Positions 1 through 5,520 of a stretch of 12,612 nt of DNA are shown here, piece after piece. The notes below the pieces were generated by a model that saw only the letters and a list, made by a program, of their open reading frames with translations, ran no database searches and was not told the DNA's origin. The DNA lies in NCBI GenBank assembly GCA_016937725.1, contig JAFGVZ010000101.1, forward strand, positions 1-12,612. The letters are read 5' to 3'. A program made the translations under genes and the position numbers. This DNA is from Paracoccaceae bacterium (GTDB taxonomy: Bacteria > Pseudomonadota > Alphaproteobacteria > Rhodobacterales > Rhodobacteraceae). The stretch's first letter is position 1; each line of letters starts with the position of its first letter.

Positions 1-1077
1 GTGGAACTGAAACGCGAATTGGACAATGCCAGCCCCATGCTGCGTGTGATGACGGTGCACGGGGCGAAAGGGCTGGAAGCGCCCATTGTCATTTTGCCCG
101 ATACCGCCGACCCGAAATCCCAAGACAAGGCGGAAGTGGTGGATATCGCGGGCCGCGCGGCATGGAAAGCGCGGGCGGGCCAGAACCCTGCTCCCTTGCA
201 AGACGCGCTTGATGCGCGCGCCGCACGCCGCGCCGAGGAAGATGCGCGCCTTTTGTATGTGGCCATGACCCGCGCGGAAAGCTGGTTGATCGTGGCAGGT
301 GCGGGCGACATGAAGAAGCCCGAAAACTGGTATCTGCGTGTCTCCGAAGGGTTGCGCCTTGCCGGGGCAGAACGGATTGACACGCCCACCGGGCCGGGGA
401 TGCGCCACGCTTTCGGTGCATGGCCAGTCGCGGCAGAGCCACAAGCGGACACCGCGAAAGCGCCGGTGCTTTTGCCGCAGGCGCTCTGGCAAGCGGCCCC
501 GCATCCCCCTGCGCGCCCCAACCCCTTGCGCCCGTCCGACCTTGGCGGGGCCAAGGCACTTCCCGGCGAAGCGGGTCTGGATGAAGATTTGGCGCTTCGG
601 CTTGGCACCGGGTTGCACCTGCTTTTGGAACATCTGCCGCATTGGCCGCGCGAGACATGGGACATGCGCGCCGCACGCTTGCTTGACCACGCCGAAGACG
701 CCGCGCGCCTTCTGCCAGAAGCGATAGCCGTTTTGGAAAATCCCGATCTTGCCATGCTGTTCGCACCCGAAAGCTTGGCCGAGGTCGAAATTGTGGGCCA
801 AGTCGGCGCGCGGCCCATGTCGGGGGTCATCGACCGCTTGGTGGTGACGCCAGATCATGTGCTGGCGGTCGATTATAAATCGAACCGCGTGGTTCCGGGC
901 AGCACGGATGCCGTGCCAGAAGGATTGATGCGGCAGATGGGGGCCTATCTGGTCGCTTTGGAACAGGTTTTCCCCGACCGCAGGGTCGAGATGGCGCTGC
1001 TCTGGACCGCAACCGCCCGCCTTGTGCGACTGCCCGACGCGGCTTTGCGCGCAGCCCTCGCCCGCGCGGGTGCTTGA
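1..1077 (+). CDS. addA: Double-strand-break repair helicase-nuclease AddA, C-terminal part (5' end outside window)
   Basis: This is the C-terminal part of the AddA subunit of the AddAB enzyme, which unwinds and resects double-strand ends for RecA-dependent repair. The first visible residues already belong to helicase domain 2. UvrD-family motif V (TVHGAKGLEAPIV, residues 18-30) comes first, then motif VI (LLYVAMTRA, about 84-92). After a linker comes a PD-(D/E)XK nuclease of the RecB/AddA type: G-V-I-D278-R-L, then D291-Y-K293-S, and a downstream QMGAYL helix. No key residue is missing in the visible part. The frame is open at position 1, so the GTG there is not the true start; a full AddA is about three times longer. 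It ends 57 nt before trxA on the same strand, which fits the addB-addA-trxA order I know from Rhodobacterales. The family is certain; AddA rather than another UvrD-nuclease fusion is very likely. Confidence 0.93.
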   Translation: MELKRELDNASPMLRVMTVHGAKGLEAPIVILPDTADPKSQDKAEVVDIAGRAAWKARAGQNPAPLQDALDARAARRAEEDARLLYVAMTRAESWLIVAGAGDMKKPENWYLRVSEGLRLAGAERIDTPTGPGMRHAFGAWPVAAEPQADTAKAPVLLPQALWQAAPHPPARPNPLRPSDLGGAKALPGEAGLDEDLALRLGTGLHLLLEHLPHWPRETWDMRAARLLDHAEDAARLLPEAIAVLENPDLAMLFAPESLAEVEIVGQVGARPMSGVIDRLVVTPDHVLAVDYKSNRVVPGSTDAVPEGLMRQMGAYLVALEQVFPDRRVEMALLWTATARLVRLPDAALRAALARAGA

Positions 1078-1134
1078 ATCCGCGTCCGCAGAGGCATAAT
1101 TGAAGATGAACGAAGCAAACCAATGGAGGGGCCA

Positions 1135-1455
1135 ATGCCCACGATTGCTGTTACCGATGCCACTTTTGACGCCGAAGTGCGTCAGTCCACCATCCCCGTT
1201 GTTGTCGATTTCTGGGCCGAATGGTGTGGCCCCTGCAAGCAGATCGGCCCGGCTTTGGAAGAATTGTCGAACGAATATGGCGACAAGATCAAGATCGCCA
1301 AGGTGAACGTGGACGAAAACCCGAACACTGCCGCATCCATGGGCATTCGCGGTATTCCCGCGCTGTTCCTGTTCAAAGATGGCAAGCCGGTGTCCAACAA
1401 GGTTGGTGCTGCCCCGAAATCGGCGCTGCAATCCTGGATCGACGGCGCGATGTAA
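1135..1455 (+). CDS. trxA: Thioredoxin 1
   Basis: A 106-residue classical thioredoxin, the cytoplasmic dithiol reductant for ribonucleotide reductase, PAPS reductase and other disulfide-forming enzymes. The active site WCGPC is at residues 30-34, preceded by the buried Asp25 in VVVDFWAEW. The cis-proline loop GIP is at 73-75. Length and fold order are those of E. coli TrxA. The ATG at 1135 is chosen over the in-frame ATG at 1123 because the strong Shine-Dalgarno GGAGGGG (1125-1131) lies between them, and because MPTIAVTD matches the family N terminus. It follows addA at a 57-nt gap and could be read from the same transcript. The gap downstream to hslV is highly structured. Nothing is degenerate. 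Confidence is very high. Confidence 0.97.
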   Translation: MPTIAVTDATFDAEVRQSTIPVVVDFWAEWCGPCKQIGPALEELSNEYGDKIKIAKVNVDENPNTAASMGIRGIPALFLFKDGKPVSNKVGAAPKSALQSWIDGAM

Positions 1456-1461
1456 GCGCTA

Positions 1462-1482
1462 TCGGGGTCGGTTTGGCCCCGA
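1462..1482 (+). promoter_or_regulatory. Hairpin 1 in the trxA-hslV gap
   Basis: An 8-bp stem lies 7 nt after the trxA stop. TCGGGG (1462-1467) pairs with CCCCGA (1477-1482), extended by a T-G wobble and a C-G pair, leaving a 5-nt loop. There is no U-run directly after it, so it is not a canonical intrinsic terminator. It may protect the trxA mRNA 3' end or act in attenuation. The stem is read directly; the role is inference. Confidence 0.45.
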
Positions 1483-1487
1483 ACCCT

Positions 1488-1536
1488 GCCGGTCGCATCT
1501 GGCCAAACGGCGGATGCCTCCGGCGGGAGTATTTTT
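1488..1536 (+). terminator. Hairpin 2 with a following T-tract, possible terminator or attenuator before hslV
   Basis: GCCGG (1488-1492) pairs with CCGGC (1520-1524), and inside it GCATC (1495-1499) pairs with GATGC (1513-1517), with a 2x2 internal loop. An alternative mini-hairpin CTCC/GGAG with a GGCG tetraloop (1518-1529) shares bases with this stem and is followed directly by TATTTTT (1530-1536). Either form could end part of the trxA transcript ahead of hslV. The pairings are visible; termination is inferred and would be partial at best. Confidence 0.4.
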
Positions 1537-1556
1537 CGCAAGATGAAGAGGGCGCG

Positions 1557-2108
1557 ATGAGCGAGTTTCCCGGCTGGCATGGCACGACGATTGTGGCGGT
1601 CCGCAGGGGCGGCGAAGTTGTGGTGGCCGGTGACGGCCAGGTGTCGCTTGGCCAGACTGTGATCAAGGGCAGCGCGCGCAAGGTGCGCCGCCTGTCGCCC
1701 GGCGGGTATGACGTGGTCGCGGGTTTTGCGGGGTCGACTGCCGATGCGTTCACCTTGCTGGAGCGGCTGGAGGCGAAGCTTGAGGCGACGCCGGGGCAAT
1801 TGGCCCGCGCCTCGGTCGAATTGGCGAAAGATTGGCGCACCGACAAATACCTGCAAAAGCTGGACGCCATGCTGATCGTGACGGATGGGCGCGACTTGTT
1901 CGTCATCACGGGCGCGGGGGACGTGTTGGAGCCGGAGCATGACATCGCTGCCATTGGATCGGGCGGGAACTTTGCCCTTGCCGCCGCGCGCGGGCTGATG
2001 GCGACCGAAATGGGCGCTGAAGATATCGCGCGGCAGGCGATGGCGATTGCAGCGGATATTTGTGTTTATACCAACGGCAATCTGACGGTGGAGAAGATCA
2101 GCGCTTGA
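1557..2108 (+). CDS. hslV: ATP-dependent protease peptidase subunit HslV (ClpQ)
   Basis: The 183-residue proteolytic subunit of the HslVU (ClpYQ) heat-shock protease, which forms a double hexameric ring capped by HslU. The frame has an N-terminal propeptide of about nine residues (MSEFPGWHG) followed by TTIVAVRR, so Thr10 should become the N-terminal catalytic threonine after processing. Downstream come the family blocks GDGQVSLGQTV, KVRRL, GFAGSTADAFTLLERLE and IGSGGNFALAAARGL. The ATG at 1557 has a good Shine-Dalgarno (GAAGAGG, 1545-1551). The open frame extends far upstream but without similarity. hslU is not adjacent: a minus-strand brnTA locus lies between, and the last 11 nt of hslV overlap the end of brnA. 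The trxA-hslV leader is strongly structured and may regulate hslV. The protein itself looks intact. Confidence 0.96.
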   Translation: MSEFPGWHGTTIVAVRRGGEVVVAGDGQVSLGQTVIKGSARKVRRLSPGGYDVVAGFAGSTADAFTLLERLEAKLEATPGQLARASVELAKDWRTDKYLQKLDAMLIVTDGRDLFVITGAGDVLEPEHDIAAIGSGGNFALAAARGLMATEMGAEDIARQAMAIAADICVYTNGNLTVEKISA

Positions 2109-2379
2109 GCTGCGCCTCCATCCACGCGCGCAAAACAGCGTTCATGCGGGTCTGGTAGCCTGCGCCTTGCGACTTGAAAAATTCCAGCACATCGGGGTCC
2201 ACGCGCAGCGAGATCGCCTTTTTCGGCTCTGGCGTGACAAGCTTGGCGCGGGTCCAGTCGACTTCGAACTCTTGCTCGCCTTCGTAATCGCCCTGCGCCC
2301 GCAACCTGTCCCAATCAGTGCGGGATTTCATCTGGCGGATTTCGTCGAGCGTGTAGGTTTTGATATTGTTCTCGCTCAT
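2098..2379 (-). CDS. brnA: BrnA-family antitoxin (ribbon-helix-helix), retained without a working toxin
   Basis: A 93-residue protein with the BrnA layout. An N-terminal toxin-neutralising region contains TYTLDEIRQMKSRTDWDRL, then an acidic linker with EVDWTRAKLV. A C-terminal ribbon-helix-helix DNA-binding segment (about residues 54-90) reads KKAISLRVDPDVLEFFK, GYQTRMNAVLRAW. In the known Brucella system BrnA binds and inhibits the RelE-like ribonuclease BrnT and represses its own operon. The start at 2379 is chosen because GAAAGG lies about 9 nt upstream and MSENN fits the family N terminus; upstream codons in the same frame look unrelated. It starts inside the 3' end of the brnT frame (65 nt overlap) and runs tail to tail into hslV with an 11-nt overlap. 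The partner toxin frame is broken, so this may be an orphan antitoxin or repressor. Confidence 0.88.
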   Translation of the reverse strand: MSENNIKTYTLDEIRQMKSRTDWDRLRAQGDYEGEQEFEVDWTRAKLVTPEPKKAISLRVDPDVLEFFKSQGAGYQTRMNAVLRAWMEAQLKR

Positions 2380-2617
2380 CGGTTCGGGCCTTTCGGGCAG
2401 AGATGATGCGGATCGTGTCACCTCTGATTGTGTAAATGACAGCGATGACCTCATCGGCCAATGCTCCAACAGCAATAAAGCGCAGTTCAATATCGCTGCG
2501 GGCAGGGAGGATAAGGTGATCCGCTGCGAATATTTCGGCGGCGTCTTAGAAGTCTAGCTGGTGCTTTTCAATGTTTGAAAGGCGTTTGGTTTCGTCCCAT
2601 TGGAAGGAGGAAGGCAT
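2315..2617 (-). pseudogene. brnT: BrnT-family toxin, interrupted by one in-frame TAA
   Basis: On the minus strand a 100-codon frame from ATG 2617 to TGA 2315 reads as a full-length BrnT ribonuclease toxin, except for a TAA at codon 24 (2548-2546). Before it: MPSSFQWDETKRLSNIEKHQ, then LDF. After it: DAAEIFAADHLILPARSD, then IELRFIAVGAL, DEVIAVIYTIRGDTIRIISA and RKARTDERE. The order and spacing match BrnT (W-D-x-x-K, K-H-x-x-x-F, R-F-x-A-x-G, T-x-R-G-D-x-I-R-I-I-S-x-R-x-A). No frameshift is seen, so one substitution (for example from a Leu, Glu or Gln codon) explains the break. GC over 2401-2580 is about 49% by my count, below the flanking genes, which fits acquired DNA. A sequencing error or an unusual restart after the stop cannot be excluded. 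Confidence 0.85.
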
Positions 2618-2785
2618 GCGTGATCTTTCGATTCGAATGTTTGTGATATCGACGGATGAACAAGACGCTTCCCCTGTCTTTTTTCGTTCTTCTTTTGTAT
2701 ATACACATCGCCAATACATTCCGCAACCCCTTCAATTCCGCCCCCCAAGCCTCTATCTGAGCAGGAACACCAGAAGGGAAGCACC
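2618..2785 (+). promoter_or_regulatory. AT-rich leader that must carry the promoters for hslU and for brnTA
   Basis: This 168-nt stretch separates the divergent brnT and hslU starts. Bases 2641-2700 are about 40% GC by my count, well below the neighbouring genes, with T-rich tracts and TGTATATACA-like sequence around 2697-2706. The inserted brnTA genes face the other way, so hslU needs a promoter here. I could not place -35 and -10 boxes convincingly and saw no clear CTTGAA-type RpoH element. Near the end, GAAGGGAA (2773-2780) is the hslU ribosome binding site. Confidence 0.45.
2627..2637. promoter_or_regulatory. Palindrome TTCGA-T-TCGAA next to the brnT start, possible BrnA operator
   Basis: A perfect 5-bp inverted repeat with one central base (TTCGATTCGAA) lies 9 nt upstream of the brnT ATG. 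BrnA-type antitoxins are known to bind palindromic operators in their own promoter, so this is a natural candidate. The repeat is short and could occur by chance. Confidence 0.3.
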
Positions 2786-4087
2786 ATGACCGACCTGACC
2801 CCGCGCGAAATCGTGTCTGAACTGGACCGCTTCATCATCGGACAAGCCGAGGCCAAGCGCGCGGTGGCGGTGGCGCTGCGCAGCCGTTGGCGGCGCAAGC
2901 AATTGGCGGCGGAGTTGCGGGATGAGGTGTATCCCAAGAACATCCTGATGATCGGCCCGACCGGTGTGGGTAAGACCGAGATCAGCCGCCGTTTGGCCAA
3001 GCTGGCGAAAGCGCCGTTCATCAAGGTCGAGGCCACGAAATTTACCGAAGTGGGTTATGTGGGCCGCGATGTGGAACAGATTATCCGCGATCTGGTCGAT
3101 GCCGCGATTGTCCAGACCCGCGAGCAGATGCGCGAGGCGGTGAAGGCCCGCGCGCACCAAGCGGCAGAGAACCGGGTGATCGAAGCCATCGCCGGCAAGG
3201 ATGCCCGCGAGGCCACGCGCGACATGTTCCGCCGCAAGCTGCTGGCGGGCGAGTTGGACGACACGGAAATCGAGATCGAACTGGCCGATACCAGCAACCC
3301 AATTGGCGGCATGTTCGACATGCCCGGCCAACCACCGCAGATGATGAATATCGCAGACCTGTTCGGCAAGGCCATGGGCGGGCGCACGACGCGCAAGAAG
3401 GTGACGGTTCGGGAAAGCCATGATCTGCTGATTGCGGAAGAGGCCGACAAGCTGCTGGATGATGAAGCCGTGAAGCTGGCCGCGTTGGAGGCCGTGCAGG
3501 AAAACGGCATTGTTTTCCTTGATGAAATCGACAAGGTCTGCGCGCGGGCCGATGCGCGCGGGGCCGATGTCAGCCGCGAGGGGGTGCAGCGCGACTTGCT
3601 GCCGCTGATCGAGGGGACGACCGTCAGCACCAAGCACGGGGCGGTCAAGACCGATCATATTCTGTTCATTGCTTCGGGGGCATTCCATGTGGCGAAGCCC
3701 TCGGACCTGCTGCCCGAATTGCAGGGGCGTCTGCCGATCCGGGTGGAATTGCGGCCCCTGACCGAAACCGATTTCGTCCGTATTCTGACAGAAACCGACA
3801 ATGCTTTGACCCGGCAATATACGGCGCTGATGGGCACCGAAGAGGTGAATGTCACCTTCGCCGAAGATGGGATTGCGGCACTGGCGCGAATTGCCGCCGA
3901 GGTGAACCAATCGGTCGAGAATATCGGCGCGCGGCGGCTTTATACCGTGATGGAGCGCGTGTTCGAGGAATTGTCCTTCCATGCGCCTGACCGCGCGGGG
4001 CAAGAGGTGGTGGTCGATGCCGCTTTTGTCGAGCGCAATATCGGAGATCTCTCGCGCTCTGCCGATCTGAGCCGTTACGTGCTGTAG
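2786..4087 (+). CDS. hslU: ATP-dependent protease ATPase subunit HslU (ClpY)
   Basis: The 433-residue AAA+ unfoldase that feeds substrates into HslV. The N-terminal family block LTPREIVSELDRFIIGQ is followed by Walker A GPTGVGKT (57-64). Next come the pore loop GYVGRD (90-95), the inserted I-domain (about 105-230) and Walker B FLDEID (D246-E247). The sensor and C-terminal domain follow, with GRLPIRVEL and ENIGARRLYTVME. The last residues, DLSRYVL, are the conserved tail that docks into HslV and switches the peptidase on, so the pair should still function together. Length is normal and the start has a good Shine-Dalgarno. It lies 677 nt from the hslV stop with brnTA between, whereas hslV and hslU are adjacent and co-transcribed in E. 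coli. Separate promoters for the two subunits are therefore likely here. Confidence 0.98.
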   Translation: MTDLTPREIVSELDRFIIGQAEAKRAVAVALRSRWRRKQLAAELRDEVYPKNILMIGPTGVGKTEISRRLAKLAKAPFIKVEATKFTEVGYVGRDVEQIIRDLVDAAIVQTREQMREAVKARAHQAAENRVIEAIAGKDAREATRDMFRRKLLAGELDDTEIEIELADTSNPIGGMFDMPGQPPQMMNIADLFGKAMGGRTTRKKVTVRESHDLLIAEEADKLLDDEAVKLAALEAVQENGIVFLDEIDKVCARADARGADVSREGVQRDLLPLIEGTTVSTKHGAVKTDHILFIASGAFHVAKPSDLLPELQGRLPIRVELRPLTETDFVRILTETDNALTRQYTALMGTEEVNVTFAEDGIAALARIAAEVNQSVENIGARRLYTVMERVFEELSFHAPDRAGQEVVVDAAFVERNIGDLSRSADLSRYVL

Positions 4088-4090
4088 CAC

Positions 4091-4120
4091 TGGACGCGTC
4101 GGGGGATATTCCTATATATT
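4091..4120 (+). promoter_or_regulatory. Candidate sigma-70-type promoter before the DUF59 gene
   Basis: TGGACG (4091-4096) and TATATT (4115-4120) are separated by 18 nt just after the hslU stop and about 38 nt before the next ATG. The -10 matches TATAAT at 5 of 6 positions; the -35 match is weak. Read-through from hslU over the 71-nt gap is also possible. Confidence 0.3.
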
Positions 4121-4158
4121 CGCTCAGGAAATAGCTTTGCGAAAGGAAGGGCCGCGCC

Positions 4159-4509
4159 ATGCCACAGGATGAAGGCGATCTGCTGATCAAGCCCTCCAGT
4201 ACTGACCACCCGCTGTATGAGCCGTTGGTGGAAGCCTGTAAGACGGTCTATGACCCTGAAATACCGGTCAATATCTTCGATCTGGGCCTGATTTACACGA
4301 TCACGGTCTCGGATGCGGGCGAGGTCGATGTGATCATGACCCTCACTGCGCCGGGGTGCCCGGTCGCGGGCGAAATGCCCGGTTGGGTTGCCAATGCCAT
4401 GGAAGCGGTGCCGGGTGTGCAATCCGTCAATGTCGAAATGACCTTCGACCCGCAATGGGGCATGGACATGATGTCGGACGAAGCGCGGCTGGAACTGGGG
4501 TTCATGTGA
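4159..4509 (+). CDS. sufT: DUF59/MIP18-type Fe-S cluster assembly protein (SufT-like)
   Basis: A 116-residue single-domain protein of the DUF59 (MIP18/PaaD-like) family. Stand-alone members in bacteria are linked to maturation of Fe-S proteins with the SUF pathway. The core motif is DPEIPVNIFDLGLIY (residues 32-46), followed by TLTAPGCP with the conserved Cys67 and a C-terminal half containing V-x-V-x-M-T-F-D-P-x-W. The start is supported by GAAAGGAAGG (4141-4150). Its stop overlaps the next start (TGATG at 4507-4511), so it is translationally coupled to the acetyltransferase. An A-type Fe-S carrier follows one gene later, which supports an Fe-S role. The symbol reflects the family; the precise biochemical step is not known from the sequence. 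Confidence 0.85.
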   Translation: MPQDEGDLLIKPSSTDHPLYEPLVEACKTVYDPEIPVNIFDLGLIYTITVSDAGEVDVIMTLTAPGCPVAGEMPGWVANAMEAVPGVQSVNVEMTFDPQWGMDMMSDEARLELGFM

Positions 4510-5072
4510 TGGATGTGGTCTTGTCCGAACGTGACAAGATGGTGTCGGGCGCGCCTTATGACCCGGCTTGCCCCGAACTTGTGGCGCTGCGCAAGCGCGC
4601 ACAAGCTCTGATGCGCGACTATAACCAAACGATCTTTGGCGATGTGCAGCGCGCAGAGCTTATGCAAGAGCTGCTTGGCACATGGAACGGCGCGGTTATC
4701 CGCGCGCCCTTTCACGTGGATTACGGGGTAAATATCCATTTCGGGCCGGGGTGCTTTGCGAACTTCAACCTTGTCGTTCTGGACGTGTGCGAAGTGCGCA
4801 TTGGCGCGCGCACCCAAATCGGCCCCAATGTGCAGATCTTGACTGCCGACCACCCACGCGATGCGGCGTCGCGCGCCAAGGGTATTGAGTGGGGAAGCCC
4901 AATCACCATTGGCGAAGATGTCTGGATCGGCGGCGGCGCGATCATCCTGCCCGGTGTGACCGTGGGCGATGGGGCCATTATCGCTGCCGGTGCTGTCGTG
5001 ACACGCGACGTGCCGGCTGGCGCGACTGCAAAGGGCAATCCTGCGCGGTGCAATATAGGAAGTGAGGGCTGA
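4509..5072 (+). CDS. maa: Sugar O-acetyltransferase, maltose/galactoside type (left-handed beta-helix)
   Basis: A 187-residue acetyl-CoA-dependent sugar O-acetyltransferase. The N-terminal Mac domain is recognisable (KMVSGAPYDP at 10-19, and MRDYNQT further on). The hexapeptide-repeat beta-helix follows: IRAPFHVDYGVNIHFG, then VRIGARTQIGPNVQIL. The catalytic His115 lies in TADHP, then ITIGEDVWIGGGAIILPG and KGNPAR near the end. Length and order match E. coli Maa/LacA. The ATG at 4509 overlaps the DUF59 stop, and the N terminus M-x(6)-R-D-K-M aligns with Maa's EKEKM, so I prefer it over Met11. The next start follows after one nucleotide. The physiological acceptor cannot be read from the sequence; detoxifying non-metabolised sugars or modifying glycans are both possible. 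Its place inside an Fe-S assembly run is unexpected. Confidence 0.85.
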   Translation: MDVVLSERDKMVSGAPYDPACPELVALRKRAQALMRDYNQTIFGDVQRAELMQELLGTWNGAVIRAPFHVDYGVNIHFGPGCFANFNLVVLDVCEVRIGARTQIGPNVQILTADHPRDAASRAKGIEWGSPITIGEDVWIGGGAIILPGVTVGDGAIIAAGAVVTRDVPAGATAKGNPARCNIGSEG

Positions 5073-5073
5073 T

Positions 5074-5466
5074 ATGTTTGGCATTCCCGGCAAATCCCCG
5101 GTGACGATGACGCCTGCCGCCGTGCGCCAAATCAAGCGCCTGATGGAGCGCGAGGGCGCGAAGGGCCTGCGCGTGGGCGTGAAGAAGGGCGGCTGCGCTG
5201 GCATGGAATACACCATGGAAACCGCGCAAGAGGTTGGGGCCCACGAGGAAGTCATCGAGCAAGATGGCGCGTGTGTGCTTATCGCGCCGATGGCGCAGAT
5301 GTTCCTGTTCGGCACGGAAATTGACTATGAAACCAGCCTTTTGGAAAGCGCTTTCAAATTCCGCAACCCGAACGTGACAGAGGCTTGCGGGTGCGGTGAA
5401 TCGATCAAGTTCGATGATGTCGATACCCTGACCGAGCGGATGAACGCGGCCCGCGCCCAAGGCTGA
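5074..5466 (+). CDS. A-type Fe-S cluster carrier (HesB/IscA/SufA family)
   Basis: A 130-residue A-type carrier that receives Fe-S clusters from the scaffold and hands them to apo-proteins. The three ligand cysteines are present: Cys41 in KKGGCAGMEY, and Cys105 and Cys107 in EACGCGESI. Between them is the usual beta-sandwich region (GACVLIAP, LFGTEIDYE). The ATG at 5074 is preferred to an in-frame GTG at 5062, because GTGAGG (5062-5067) serves as the Shine-Dalgarno; it is one nucleotide from the acetyltransferase stop. The C terminus has about 15 residues beyond the CGCG motif (FDDVDTLTERM), slightly longer than E. coli IscA. Which of iscA, sufA or erpA it corresponds to cannot be settled from the window, so no symbol is given. 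Confidence 0.92.
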   Translation: MFGIPGKSPVTMTPAAVRQIKRLMEREGAKGLRVGVKKGGCAGMEYTMETAQEVGAHEEVIEQDGACVLIAPMAQMFLFGTEIDYETSLLESAFKFRNPNVTEACGCGESIKFDDVDTLTERMNAARAQG

Positions 5467-5515
5467 TTGCATCCAAGGGCGCACACGCGTATTCCTGTTG
5501 GCATATAACAGGAGA
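5467..5515 (+). promoter_or_regulatory. Short tpiA leader: possible promoter and a hairpin covering the Shine-Dalgarno
   Basis: TTGCAT (5467-5472) and TATTCC (5490-5495) are spaced 17 nt apart and could be a weak promoter. CCTGTT (5494-5499) and AACAGG (5507-5512) form a 6-bp stem, plus a possible G-T pair, with a short loop. The 3' arm overlaps the tpiA Shine-Dalgarno AGGAGA (5510-5515). The repeat is read directly; promoter activity and translational control are inference. Confidence 0.35.
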
Positions 5516-5520
5516 AAACG

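Noticed and set aside
2640..2785. RpoH (heat-shock sigma) promoter for hslU
   Set aside because: Expected biologically, but no convincing CTTGAA-type -35 with a matching -10 was seen, so it is not listed as a specific site.
2753..4090. A 445-codon open frame on the minus strand opposite hslU
   Set aside because: It is exactly antisense to a clear hslU and has low-complexity His/Arg/Gln-rich content without motifs, as expected from a GC-rich coding strand.
4293..5315. A 340-codon minus-strand frame opposite the acetyltransferase and its neighbours
   Set aside because: It overlaps three well-supported genes on the plus strand and shows no recognisable domain.
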